A stretch of 55,554 bases of DNA, from NCBI GenBank assembly GCA_902475025.1, contig CABRXX010000016.1, positions 1 to 55,554 on the forward strand. The letters run 5' to 3'. Source of the stretch: Merdiplasma sp905207905 (GTDB lineage: Bacteria > Bacillota > Clostridia > Lachnospirales > Lachnospiraceae). Within the stretch, counting starts at the first letter, position 1, and every line of letters starts with the position of its first letter. The position numbers and the translations under genes are program-made. Under the pieces are notes generated by a model, which did no database searches, was not told where the DNA came from, and saw nothing but the letters and a program-made list of their open reading frames with translations. Positions 1 through 8,097 of this stretch are shown here, piece after piece.

Positions 1-96
1 TGTATAAATAGTGTAGGAGTGACCCCTTATTTGCCATAAAAAGTCACTCCCAAATACTCTTAATTACTTCTAAAAACCGCTCAATACGGTTGTTTA

Positions 97-1107
97 CTAG
101 AATCTGCCTTCCTTCGCTGCTTCCTCAATCGAAACTGCAACTGCTACAGTCATACCAACCATGGGGTTGTTACCTGCTCCGATCAGACCCATCATCTCAA
201 CATGAGCCGGTACGGATGAAGAACCTGCAAACTGTGCATCAGAATGCATACGGCCAAGGGTATCGGTCATTCCGTAGGAAGCCGGTCCTGCTGCCATGTT
301 ATCCGGATGCAGAGTACGGCCAGTGCCGCCGCCGGATGCTACGGAGAAGTATTTCTTGCCTTTCTCGTTGCACTCTTTCTTATAAGTACCTGCTACCGGA
401 TGCTGGAAACGGGTGGGGTTGGTGGAGTTACCGGTAATGGAAACGTCTACGCCCTCTTTCCACATGATGGCTACGCCTTCCGGAACGCTGTTTGCGCCGT
501 AGCAGTTTACCTTTGACCGAAGACCCTCAGAGTAGGATTTCCGGAACACTTCTTTTACTTCATTGGTGTAGGGATCATACTCCGTCTCTACATAGGTGAA
601 ACCATTGATTCTGGCAATGATCTGAGCAGCATCTTTTCCAAGGCCATTCAGAATAACCCGCAGCGGTTTCTGACGAACCTTGTTTGCTTTCTCAGCGATA
701 CCGATAGCGCCCTCGGCTGCTGCAAAGGATTCATGACCAGCCAGGAATGCGAAGCACTCGGTCTCCTCCTCCAGAAGCATCTTGCCCAGGTTACCGTGTC
801 CAAGACCTACCTTACGGGTATCTGCAACAGATCCTGGAATACAGAAAGCCTGCAGTCCCTCGCCGATGGCTGCTGCTGCGTCTGCTGCTCTGCGGCAGTC
901 CTTCTTGATAGCAATGGCAGCGCCTACAATGTAAGCCCAGCAAGCGTTCTCAAAACAGATGGGCTGGATGCCTTTGATCTGGTCGTAAACATTCAGGCCT
1001 GCGTCCTTTGTGATTTTCTCTGCCTCTTCAAGAGAAGCAATTCCATAACTATTTAAAACAGAATTGATTTTATCAATACGTCTTTCGTATGATTCAAATA
1101 AAGCCAT
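97..1107 (-). CDS. GGGtGRT family protein (function unknown)
   Basis: The 336-residue product carries the family-defining GGGTGRT motif at residues 259-265, followed by a Gly/Met/Ser-rich conserved C-terminus. The family is named for this motif and has no established biochemical role that I know of. It has no signal peptide or membrane segment, so it should be cytosolic. The ATG is preceded by AGGAGG with a 9-nt spacer. The gene starts 20 nt after the stop of the NifU-like gene upstream, so the two almost certainly form one operon. The constant pairing with an Fe-S scaffold-like protein suggests a role linked to iron-sulfur clusters or a redox cofactor; that is inference. The call to the family is firm, the function is open. 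Confidence 0.85.
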   Translation of the reverse strand: MALFESYERRIDKINSVLNSYGIASLEEAEKITKDAGLNVYDQIKGIQPICFENACWAYIVGAAIAIKKDCRRAADAAAAIGEGLQAFCIPGSVADTRKVGLGHGNLGKMLLEEETECFAFLAGHESFAAAEGAIGIAEKANKVRQKPLRVILNGLGKDAAQIIARINGFTYVETEYDPYTNEVKEVFRKSYSEGLRSKVNCYGANSVPEGVAIMWKEGVDVSITGNSTNPTRFQHPVAGTYKKECNEKGKKYFSVASGGGTGRTLHPDNMAAGPASYGMTDTLGRMHSDAQFAGSSSVPAHVEMMGLIGAGNNPMVGMTVAVAVSIEEAAKEGRF

Positions 1108-1127
1108 TTCCTGTTACCTCCTCACAA

Positions 1128-1820
1128 TTATTCTTTTCTCGGGTCAATGATCTTAACGGCATCAGCTACGCGGCCATACTGACCTTTTGCTTTTTCCCAA
1201 GCAGTATTGGGATCATCGCCTTTTTTGATGAAGTCTGTCATCTTTCCAAGGCTTACGAACTGATAACCAATGATCTGATCCTCTGCGTCCAGAGCAATAC
1301 CGGTAACATAACCCTCTGCCATCTCCAGATAACGGGGTCCCTTTTTCAGTGTGCCGTACATCGTACCAACCTGAGAACGCAGACCCTTGCCCAGATCCTC
1401 CAAGCCAGCGCCGATAGGAAGTCCATCCTCAGAAAATGCAGACTGGCTGCGGCCATAAACGATCTGCAAAAACAGCTCTCTCATAGCCGTATTGATAGCA
1501 TCACATACCAGGTCTGTGTTCAATGCTTCCAATACAGTACGTCCGGGAAGAATCTCAGAAGCCATAGCTGCGGAGTGAGTCATACCGGAACATCCAATGG
1601 TCTCAACCAGTGCTTCCTGGATGATCCCTTCTTTTACATTCAAAGTCAGTTTGCAGGCGCCCTGCTGAGGTGCGCACCAGCCAATGCCGTGTGTCAGGCC
1701 GGAAATATCTTTCACTTCTTTTGCCTGTACCCATTTTGCTTCTTCAGGAATTGGAGCAGCGCCATGATTAACGCCCTGTGCTACTGGACACATTTCTTCT
1801 ACTTCACGTGAATAAATCAT
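1128..1820 (-). CDS. NifU-like iron-sulfur cluster assembly scaffold protein
   Basis: The 230-residue protein resembles the NifU N-terminal/IscU-type scaffold group that accompanies GGGtGRT proteins in Clostridia. Candidate cluster-ligand cysteines are Cys11, Cys49, Cys56, Cys77 (in GCSGM) and Cys106. I place the start at the ATG ending at 1820 because AAGGAG lies about 8 nt upstream; the frame stays open 33 codons further but without a ribosome site. It is first gene of a two-gene operon with the GGGtGRT gene, driven by a TTGACA/GAAAAT promoter at 1891-1919. It lacks the length of a full NifU (no Nfu C-terminal domain). Scaffold function is by family resemblance; whether it assembles clusters or serves a partner-specific role is unknown. 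Confidence 0.8.
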   Translation of the reverse strand: MIYSREVEEMCPVAQGVNHGAAPIPEEAKWVQAKEVKDISGLTHGIGWCAPQQGACKLTLNVKEGIIQEALVETIGCSGMTHSAAMASEILPGRTVLEALNTDLVCDAINTAMRELFLQIVYGRSQSAFSEDGLPIGAGLEDLGKGLRSQVGTMYGTLKKGPRYLEMAEGYVTGIALDAEDQIIGYQFVSLGKMTDFIKKGDDPNTAWEKAKGQYGRVADAVKIIDPRKE

Positions 1821-1854
1821 TTTAAAACTCCTTTCGATAAGTAATATCATACCC

Positions 1855-1882
1855 ACGGGCAATGTTTCTGTACATTGCCCGT
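1855..1882 (-). promoter_or_regulatory. Perfect 11-bp inverted repeat at the 5' end of the NifU-like mRNA
   Basis: ACGGGCAATGT and its exact complement ACATTGCCCGT are separated by 6 nt. The hairpin would begin within a few bases of the transcription start predicted from the -10 box at 1891-1896 and end about 35 nt before the start codon. It has no U-tract and is not a terminator. It could be a repressor operator just downstream of the promoter or a 5' mRNA-stabilising stem. Confidence 0.6.
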
Positions 1883-1890
1883 TTGGACTT

Positions 1891-1919
1891 ATTTTCTCAT
1901 ACAAGTCGAAAATTGTCAA
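1891..1919 (-). promoter_or_regulatory. Sigma-A promoter of the NifU-like/GGGtGRT operon
   Basis: On the minus strand TTGACA (1914-1919) and GAAAAT (1891-1896) are 17 bp apart. The -35 box is perfect; the -10 box is weak, which fits a promoter that may be regulated through the adjacent palindrome at 1855-1882. Confidence 0.65.
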
Positions 1920-2245
1920 CGGCGTAGACCGCCTTTTTATGCCCTTTTTATGCGGAATCCATCTATTGCTTTTTCTGCTCCTGCATACTCCAAAGAAACT
2001 TTATGTAACTCCGATTTCATTGCCTGTAAGTTCTTGTCTATGCCCGTTACGTCTTATTTAAACTTTTTTCCCCATTCAGCCGGATACCGGCTACAATATC
2101 TTTTTTTCCTGGTATTCCATCACCCCTACGCAAAACAAAAAAGGCCCCTCAGGATCTTATAAAATAAAAAAGAGACAGATGAATTACGGCTTTTTATCCG
2201 CAATTCTGCCTCTTGTTTGTCTCAATTTTATCTGTGACTTTCCAA
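1920..2245. other. Intergenic region with a terminator and no gene
   Basis: Upstream of the NifU-like promoter I see no credible coding frame. The stretch holds two TTTTTATGCC-like repeats near 1935-1955 and, at its right end, the terminator of the small membrane protein gene (2161-2213). The rest has no recognisable signal. Confidence 0.6.
2161..2213 (-). terminator. Rho-independent terminator after the 61-residue membrane protein gene
   Basis: On the minus strand AGAGGCAG (2206-2213) pairs with CTGTCTCT (2171-2178), extended by a second 8-bp inner stem, and is followed by a TTTTTATTTT tract at 2161-2170. Confidence 0.75.
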
Positions 2246-2431
2246 CTATTTTATCAGCCATCTCAAAAGTAAATATACCGGAAGCAGATACACCATTGAT
2301 GCGATCAACATAAAAAGTCCGCTTCCCACATTAACGCTAAAGCAAAACAATATAAACAGTATGTAAACCATCTTAAAAATTTTTAATATTATCTCTATGG
2401 TTTTCTTCATTTCCTTCGTTTTCTTGCTCAT
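2246..2431 (-). CDS. Small hydrophobic membrane protein (unknown)
   Basis: The 61-residue product begins with a short basic stretch (MSKKTKEMKK) and then has two hydrophobic segments at roughly residues 18-35 and 37-57, ending in basic/aromatic residues; it should sit in the cytoplasmic membrane. I do not recognise the family. I consider it a real gene because it has everything a gene needs in its own unit: a TTGCAC-17-TATAAT promoter with extended TG at 2453-2481, an AAGGAGG ribosome site about 7 nt before the ATG, and a strong terminator at 2161-2213. It could be a small transporter accessory or a toxin-like peptide; nothing here decides. Confidence 0.65.
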   Translation of the reverse strand: MSKKTKEMKKTIEIILKIFKMVYILFILFCFSVNVGSGLFMLIASMVYLLPVYLLLRWLIK

Positions 2432-2452
2432 ACTGCCCCCTCCTTTTTATGT

Positions 2453-2481
2453 ATTATAACACATGCAAGGATGCGGTGCAA
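2453..2481 (-). promoter_or_regulatory. Sigma-A promoter of the small membrane protein gene
   Basis: TTGCAC (2476-2481), a 17-bp spacer and TATAAT (2453-2458) lie on the minus strand, with TGT directly before the -10 box giving an extended -10 element. Confidence 0.75.
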
Positions 2482-2571
2482 TCAACTACAGCTTTAGGTC
2501 ACCCACACAGAGCCTGACAAACGCTGGCAAAAATAAAACTTTTCAAAATCAGGGAAAACCAATCCGAACGA

Positions 2572-2853
2572 TCACCGATCTGCGTACAGGCACTGCGCCA
2601 GATATTGCGGCGTAAAATACAGAAACATAGCTTCTACCAGATGCAGGACTGCATCAATAACTGTGACGGGAACTATCCAACAAAAAATTTCACACACTCC
2701 ATAAATCAAAAGGCACAGGCAAGTGAAGCTATAATCCCAAGACACCTGCCCCGTTGAAAAGTACCATAACTCTGTTAAAATAATAAACTTCAGACTGAAC
2801 CAGTAACAAAATAGTAACGACAAAAATCCCCAGAAGTGCCGTAACGAAAGCAT
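2572..2853 (-). CDS. Doubtful 93-residue hydrophobic protein
   Basis: The frame encodes a Trp/Phe/Cys/Leu-rich, largely hydrophobic product that could span the membrane twice or three times (about residues 7-25, 42-62 and 64-85). I do not recognise it. The only ribosome-site-like sequence, AGGA, abuts the ATG, which is a poor spacing, and I see no convincing promoter. It fills an otherwise empty 430-bp gap. It may be a weakly expressed membrane peptide, a decayed gene or a chance frame. Confidence 0.3.
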   Translation of the reverse strand: MLSLRHFWGFLSLLFCYWFSLKFIILTELWYFSTGQVSWDYSFTCLCLLIYGVCEIFCWIVPVTVIDAVLHLVEAMFLYFTPQYLAQCLYADR

Positions 2854-2908
2854 TCCTGGGGATTTTGGACTTATTTAAATATAAATCGACAAAATAGTCC
2901 AGCTTTTT

Positions 2909-3826
2909 TTACCACAAATTTGGGGGATAGAGTCCCTGATTTTTCAGCTCCTGAATCGCCTTTACCACCATAGCCTTATCTTCCTGATAAGTCACACCGT
3001 ACCAGCGGTCTTCGGTCTTTAATACCTGCACCGTAGCTTTATTTTCTGCCAACAGTTCATCCACCACAAAAGGAAGGAAGTATTCGCATTTCAGAGGGTT
3101 TTTCTTCAGGTTTTCCTGAAGGAAGGCCGGGAACTTCTCTTTCAGCGCGTTCAAAATGCTGGCGGAAAATCCCCACATATTCATGGATACCAGGCTGTCC
3201 TCCGGAACTTCCACCCAGGTCTTCCCCTCGTCCTCCGTGTAAGCGGCTCCTGTCCTGGTCTTTTCAATGCGGGTGCGCTCATGAAGGCCGGTCAGATATC
3301 CATTTTCATCCATCTGACAGATACCTCTCGCCACATGGCCGTTCTCGGTAAGGGTATTTTTCAGTATGTATCCTACCATCGCATAGCGGAACTTCTCGTC
3401 ATCCTGGTGGGCGGTCAAAAAATCATAGATCAGCTGAAAGGCCTTGCTTCCGTAATAATCATCCGCATTGATCACTGCAAAGGGACCATCCACCTCGTCA
3501 ATACAGGACAGCACTGCATGGCCTGTCCCCCAAGGTTTCACTCTCCCCTCAGGCACCTCATATCCGGACGGAATATTTGCAAGATCCTGGAACACATAAG
3601 CCACTTCCATATACTCGGAAACACGGTTGCCGATGCACTCCCGAAAAACGTCCTCGTTTTCTTTCTTAATAATAAACACCGCTTTCTCAAAACCTGCCCG
3701 TCTGGCATCATACAGGGAAAAATCCATGATAATATGTCCCTGTGGATCAATGGGATCGATCTGCTTTAATCCGCCATAGCGGCTTCCCATGCCTGCAGCC
3801 ATAATTACCAAAACTGGTTTCTTCAT
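2909..3826 (-). CDS. Sugar nucleotidyltransferase (NTP_transferase family)
   Basis: The 305-residue cytosolic protein begins with the nucleotide-binding signature AAGMGSRYGGLKQ (residues 10-22), the hallmark of glucose-1-phosphate thymidylyl/uridylyltransferase-like enzymes. It also has a metal-binding region around INADDYYG (residues 119-126). It would transfer an NMP to a sugar or polyol phosphate, making an activated precursor. The closest relatives I recall are annotated only as 'nucleotidyltransferase', and the exact substrate cannot be read from the sequence. An AGGAGG site precedes the ATG. It is a single gene, divergent from the YprB-like nuclease gene, and has no sugar-pathway neighbours that would identify a product. 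Confidence 0.8.
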   Translation of the reverse strand: MKKPVLVIMAAGMGSRYGGLKQIDPIDPQGHIIMDFSLYDARRAGFEKAVFIIKKENEDVFRECIGNRVSEYMEVAYVFQDLANIPSGYEVPEGRVKPWGTGHAVLSCIDEVDGPFAVINADDYYGSKAFQLIYDFLTAHQDDEKFRYAMVGYILKNTLTENGHVARGICQMDENGYLTGLHERTRIEKTRTGAAYTEDEGKTWVEVPEDSLVSMNMWGFSASILNALKEKFPAFLQENLKKNPLKCEYFLPFVVDELLAENKATVQVLKTEDRWYGVTYQEDKAMVVKAIQELKNQGLYPPNLW

Positions 3827-4028
3827 ACCCTACCTCCTGAATCCTGTTCATTTTTCAACCAAATCCGACTCTGCCAAAAATCCCTTCCCGGGCTTTCTTT
3901 TCTCCGGCTGTACATCTATTCAGTTATAGTTTAGTTTACCACGTTCTTTGACGGGATGCAATTTTTTTCCGATTATGATAAAATCATTTACAACCATGCA
4001 GTTGATGCGATCTTTACAGGAGGTACCT

Positions 4029-5114
4029 ATGATTACAAACAAACGAACGATTTCCTATAATGACCAATATCTGCGCTGCCAGGGACTTTGCCCCCAAAAA
4101 TGCGCATTTTTTGATATTGAAACCACCGGCTTTCGAGCAAATACCTCTCATCTGTATCTGATCGGAGCCGCAGTCTGGCAAACGGAAGATACCTGGCTCA
4201 TCTTTCAGTGGATGGGCGAGCGTCCTCAGGAAGAAACTGTTCTGCTTCGCAGCTTTGCCGATTTCATGAAAAATTATGATACAATCCTCCACTTTAACGG
4301 AGACCGGTTTGATATTCCCTATCTGGAAGAAAAGTATGAGCAGTATCAGATTCCTTCTCCCTTTTCCGAAAAAAAGTCTGTGGATCTGTATCAGGATTTC
4401 CGGCCCTTAAAATCTTTTCTGAAGCTGGAACGCATGAACCAGAAATCCCTGGAAACCTTTCTTGGATTGAACCGGGATGACCAGTATGACGGTGGACAGC
4501 TCATTCCGCTATATCGGGAATTTTGCAAAACTTTCTGTGAAAAAACTCTGGGACTGCTGCTGCTCCACAATCAGGAGGATGTAGCCGGTATGTTTACGCT
4601 CACCAGCCTTTATGGCTATGTAAGCGTTTTTCAAAATTCCATCTCCCCACTGTCCGGAGAACTGCTGACAAACCGAAACGGCTGCCAGGAACTGCTTCTT
4701 TCCTTTTCCCTGCCGGTTCCGGTTCCAGTTCCAGTATCGCATTCCCTTGAGAGGGGTTATCTCACCTTGCAGAAAAACACAGGGAAACTATTGATTCCCA
4801 TCCTCCAGGACACCTTGTATTACTTTTTTCCGGATTATAAAAATTATTACTACCTCCCTCAGGAGGATCAGGCCATTCATAAAAATGTGGCCGCTTATGT
4901 GGACAAGCAGTATCGGCAGCCAGCCAAGGCCAGCAACTGCTACATCAAGCAGGAAGGCCGCTTTCTTCCTCAGCCAAAGGATTATTTTACGCCTGCTTTC
5001 CGAAGATCTCATAAAGATGCCTTTTCCTGGTTTCTCTGGAAGGATGAATATCTCCAGGATTCAGAATTTCTCAAAAATTATCCGAAACTTCTTCTGGAAA
5101 GCCTGGGTAATTAA
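4029..5114 (+). CDS. YprB-like ribonuclease H-fold exonuclease
   Basis: The 361-residue protein has the DEDD exonuclease pattern of the YprB/RNase_H_2 family: FDIETTG with Asp29 and Glu31, HFNGDRFDIPYL around Asp92/Asp95, and HNQEDV with Asp184. These would bind two metal ions for 3'-5' hydrolysis of nucleic acid. The C-terminal half after about residue 200 is not recognisable as a second enzyme domain. I chose the ATG at 4029 because AGGAGG lies 5 nt upstream; an in-frame ATG 81 nt earlier has no ribosome site. The natural target (DNA repair intermediates or RNA) is not established for this family. It is a stand-alone plus-strand gene that precedes the ABC exporter pair by 66 bp. Confidence 0.8.
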   Translation: MITNKRTISYNDQYLRCQGLCPQKCAFFDIETTGFRANTSHLYLIGAAVWQTEDTWLIFQWMGERPQEETVLLRSFADFMKNYDTILHFNGDRFDIPYLEEKYEQYQIPSPFSEKKSVDLYQDFRPLKSFLKLERMNQKSLETFLGLNRDDQYDGGQLIPLYREFCKTFCEKTLGLLLLHNQEDVAGMFTLTSLYGYVSVFQNSISPLSGELLTNRNGCQELLLSFSLPVPVPVPVSHSLERGYLTLQKNTGKLLIPILQDTLYYFFPDYKNYYYLPQEDQAIHKNVAAYVDKQYRQPAKASNCYIKQEGRFLPQPKDYFTPAFRRSHKDAFSWFLWKDEYLQDSEFLKNYPKLLLESLGN

Positions 5115-5180
5115 AACACACCCGATTTTCTTTTCCTTTGGTACAACGACTGCCATTCTATCATTTAAGGAGGAATTCCA

Positions 5181-5999
5181 ATGAGTAAAATAAATGTTCA
5201 GAATCTCACCAGAGATTACGGTTCTGGCAAAGGAATCTTCAACCTGTCCATCCAAGTGGAGCAGGGGGAGGTTTTTGGATTTTTAGGTCCTAACGGAGCA
5301 GGAAAGACAACAACCATCCGTCATTTAATGGGTTTTATCAAACCAAAAACCGGAAGCTGCCGTATCGACGGACTGGATTGCTGGAAACATCGAGACCTGA
5401 TTCAAAAAAGATTAGGATATATTCCCGGAGAAATCAATTTCTTTGATCATATGACAGGAAGCGAATTTCTCAAGTTTTTATCCGACTACCGAAATATAAA
5501 CAGGGGAACTCGCGTACAGGAACTGCTGGAACGATTTGAATTAGACCCCAAAATCAAAATCAAAAAAATGAGCAAGGGAATGAAACAGAAGCTGGGGATT
5601 GCTGCCGCCTTTCTGCATGACCCCGATATTCTGATTTTAGACGAACCTACCAGCGGACTTGACCCTCTGATGCAGACCCGCTTTGTCCAACTGATTACGG
5701 AAGAAAAAAGGAAGGGCAAAACCATTCTTTTATCCAGTCATATTTTTGAGGAAGTGGAACGCACCTGCGACCGTATCGGCATGATCCGAAACGGAACGCT
5801 GGCTGCCGTTGATTCTGTTGAAACATTAAGAAAACGCCATATGCGCACCTACAGCGTCCATTTAGACTCACCGGAACTAGCAGAATCTTTTGCAAAGGAT
5901 TTCCATGGAAAATGCGATGGAAATACTGTCTCAGTGACTGCGAAGCAAAGTCTTGAAACAATCTTTATGAATTATTACGGAGGTGACAAACATGCTTAA
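5181..5999 (+). CDS. ABC transporter ATP-binding protein (ABC-2 exporter type)
   Basis: The 272-residue ATPase has Walker A GPNGAGKTT near residues 35-43, a Q-loop region, a variant signature MSKGMKQK, Walker B ILILDEPTSGLD and the switch histidine in LLSSHIFEE. The C-terminal tail of about 60 residues is typical of drug/lantibiotic-type exporter ATPases. AAGGAGG precedes the ATG. The last 8 bases overlap the start of the permease gene, so the two are translationally coupled and should form one exporter. The substrate is unknown; peptides, drugs or lipids are all possible. Confidence 0.88.
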   Translation: MSKINVQNLTRDYGSGKGIFNLSIQVEQGEVFGFLGPNGAGKTTTIRHLMGFIKPKTGSCRIDGLDCWKHRDLIQKRLGYIPGEINFFDHMTGSEFLKFLSDYRNINRGTRVQELLERFELDPKIKIKKMSKGMKQKLGIAAAFLHDPDILILDEPTSGLDPLMQTRFVQLITEEKRKGKTILLSSHIFEEVERTCDRIGMIRNGTLAAVDSVETLRKRHMRTYSVHLDSPELAESFAKDFHGKCDGNTVSVTAKQSLETIFMNYYGGDKHA

Positions 6000-6792
6000 C
6001 ACAGCTTTGTACAAACGGGAAATGAAGGGCAGTCTGAAAATGCTTGTTATATTTGCTGTGATCCTATCCATGTATATTTCTATTATCATTGGCATGTACG
6101 ATCCGAAGATGATGAAAACGCTGGACAGCTTTTATGAAATAATGCCTGAACTCATGGCGTCAGTGGGAATGACTGCCGGAGCAACCAGCCTGATTGGCTT
6201 TATGATTTCCTATCTTTATGGATTTATATTATTAATTTTTCCTATGGTGTTTTGTATTTTACGTGGAAACGGACTTATTGCCAGATACGCAGAGAGCGGA
6301 GCATTGGTGGCTTTGCTGGCTGCGCCGGTAAAGCGAAGAACAATTGCCGCAACGCAGGCATTCGTTCTTATCAGCGGAATACTGCTGCTGGATCTCTACA
6401 CAACCGGACTGGAGATTGCAGTCGCCGAGGCATGTTTTCCCAATGAACTTGCCATATGGGATCTCCTGAAATTAAATGGTGCTCTTTTCTGTCTGCACCT
6501 CTTGATCGGCAGTATCTGCTTTCTTGCATCCTGCATTTTTTCAGATACGAAATACAGCCTTGCTTTCGGAGGTGGTGTTCCAGTATTTATGTATGTACTT
6601 CAAATGCTGGCAAACGCCGGTAAAAAAGCGGAAGCAGCAAAATATTTTACGTTCTTTACCCTCTTTGATGCAAAGGGGATCATAGCCAATGAAAGCAGCG
6701 CCATTATCAGCGCATTACTTTTAGGTGTTGGAGCCATTGTACTTTTTATCACGGGAATTGTGATATTCTGCAAAAAAGATCTGCATCTTTAA
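5992..6792 (+). CDS. ABC-2 type transporter permease
   Basis: The 266-residue protein has about six hydrophobic segments (starting near residues 18, 60, 115, 165, 195 and 238), the usual ABC-2 permease layout, with a short cytoplasmic N-terminus. I use the ATG at 5992 rather than a GTG nine bases earlier because GGAGGTGA is correctly spaced only for the ATG. It overlaps the ATPase gene by 8 bp and is its membrane partner. It lies head-on to rpsA; the inverted-repeat element at 6866-6964 separates the two and may end both transcripts. Substrate unknown. Confidence 0.85.
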   Translation: MLNTALYKREMKGSLKMLVIFAVILSMYISIIIGMYDPKMMKTLDSFYEIMPELMASVGMTAGATSLIGFMISYLYGFILLIFPMVFCILRGNGLIARYAESGALVALLAAPVKRRTIAATQAFVLISGILLLDLYTTGLEIAVAEACFPNELAIWDLLKLNGALFCLHLLIGSICFLASCIFSDTKYSLAFGGGVPVFMYVLQMLANAGKKAEAAKYFTFFTLFDAKGIIANESSAIISALLLGVGAIVLFITGIVIFCKKDLHL

Positions 6793-6865
6793 ATGGCAGT
6801 CCTTTTTATAATCAGAATCTGTATTGTCCGCAGGGCAAATCATTTTATCAGCTCCCGAGGAACTT

Positions 6866-6964
6866 AAAAGAGAGGGTGTTGCAAAAGTCCTCCGACGGTA
6901 CCCTTTCGGAGAAAAATCATCCGAAAATCCACCGGGAGCCGTATTTTGCAACACCCTCTTTTAC
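6866..6964. repeat. Inverted-repeat intergenic element, copy A (family 1)
   Basis: About 95 bp bounded by terminal inverted repeats of the form GAGGGTGTTGCAAAA / TTTTGCAACACCCTC. The interior (TCCGACGGTACCCTTT..., ...CGAAAATCCACCGG) matches copies B (22429-22551, opposite orientation) and C (25871-25996). This copy lacks about 25 bp of the middle. It sits between convergent genes and ends in CTCTTTT on the minus strand and CTCTTTT on the plus strand, so it may also act as a terminator in both directions. Confidence 0.8.
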
Positions 6965-7011
6965 TGTTTTATTTCTCCATTTCCAGTTCTTTTAAAAACT
7001 GTACTCTGCCC

Positions 7012-8097
7012 TTACTCTTCCTCAGCTTCCTCATCCTGTGCAGGAGCATTCTCCAGAGCCTTCATGCTCAGGCTGATCTTTTTGTCAGCCTCATTGAAAT
7101 CCACTACCTTCGCAGTGATCTCCTGGCCAACCTTCAGCACATCTGCAGGCTTATCCACATGATCATGAGAAATCTGAGAAACATGAAGCAAAGCGTCTAC
7201 TCCAGGCTCCAGCTCAACAAAAGCGCCAAAGTCTGTCATACGTGCCACCTTACCTGTCACTACATTGCCTGCTGCAAACTTCTCAGCAGCGTTCAGCCAG
7301 GGATTCTTCTCCGGGAACTTCAGGCTCAAAGCAATCTTCTCACCGCTGATATCCTTAATCAGGACAGTCAGCTTCTCGCCAACCTTAAATACCTTCTTGG
7401 GATTCTCCACATGTCCCCAGGACATCTCAGAGATATGAAGCAGACCGTCTGCTCCTCCAAGATCGATGAAAGCGCCAAAATCGGTCACATTCTTCACAAC
7501 GCCCTCTACGGTATCGCCCACAGCAATTCTCTCAAACAGCGCTTTCTGCATCTCTGCCTTCTTCGCTACCAGAAGCTGTTTGCGGTCACCGATGATTCTT
7601 CTTCTTCTGGGATTGAACTCAGTAATCACAAATTCAATCTCCTGACCTGCATATTTCTCTAAATTCTTCTCATAAGTATCAGAAACCAGGCTGGCAGGAA
7701 TAAACACTCTGGCTTCATCCACAACAACACTCAGTCCGCCGGCCAGAACCTGAACCACCGGAGCCGTAAGAACTTCCTGATTGTTGAATGCCTCTTCCAG
7801 TCTCTTATTTCCTTTTTCTGCTGCAAGTCTCTTATAAGTCAGAAGGATCTGTCCTTCTCCGTCATTTACCTTCAGAACCTTTGCTTCCAAAGTATCATTC
7901 ACATGTACCAGATCGCGAAGGTCTACGTTTGACTCGTTGGTATACTCATTTCTGGTAATAATACCATCTGCTTTACATCCGATGTTCAGGATAATCTCAT
8001 CTTCCTTAACATCGATGACAGTACCTTCAACTACCTCTCCGTTATGAATTGTCTTAAATGATTCTTCCAGCATCTGTTCAAAACTTAATTCAGACAT
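7012..8097 (-). CDS. rpsA: 30S ribosomal protein S1
   Basis: The 361-residue protein contains four S1 RNA-binding domains at about residues 15-85, 105-170, 190-258 and 275-345; domains 3 and 4 show the classic TDFGAF and LLH(I/V)S motifs. In Gram-positive bacteria this four-domain form is associated with the ribosome and mRNA binding, though it is shorter than the six-domain proteobacterial S1. Its ATG lies inside the last codons of ispH (13-bp overlap) with a GAGGAGG site inside ispH, so the two are translationally coupled. In many Clostridia IspH and S1 are fused into one polypeptide; here they are separate but overlapping. Confidence 0.92.
   Translation of the reverse strand: MSELSFEQMLEESFKTIHNGEVVEGTVIDVKEDEIILNIGCKADGIITRNEYTNESNVDLRDLVHVNDTLEAKVLKVNDGEGQILLTYKRLAAEKGNKRLEEAFNNQEVLTAPVVQVLAGGLSVVVDEARVFIPASLVSDTYEKNLEKYAGQEIEFVITEFNPRRRRIIGDRKQLLVAKKAEMQKALFERIAVGDTVEGVVKNVTDFGAFIDLGGADGLLHISEMSWGHVENPKKVFKVGEKLTVLIKDISGEKIALSLKFPEKNPWLNAAEKFAAGNVVTGKVARMTDFGAFVELEPGVDALLHVSQISHDHVDKPADVLKVGQEITAKVVDFNEADKKISLSMKALENAPAQDEEAEEE

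Noticed and set aside
1..96. GGAGTGAC...GTCACTCC inverted repeat as the terminator after the GGGtGRT gene
   Set aside because: The stem is real (about positions 15-52), but no U-tract follows on the minus strand, so terminator status is not supported.
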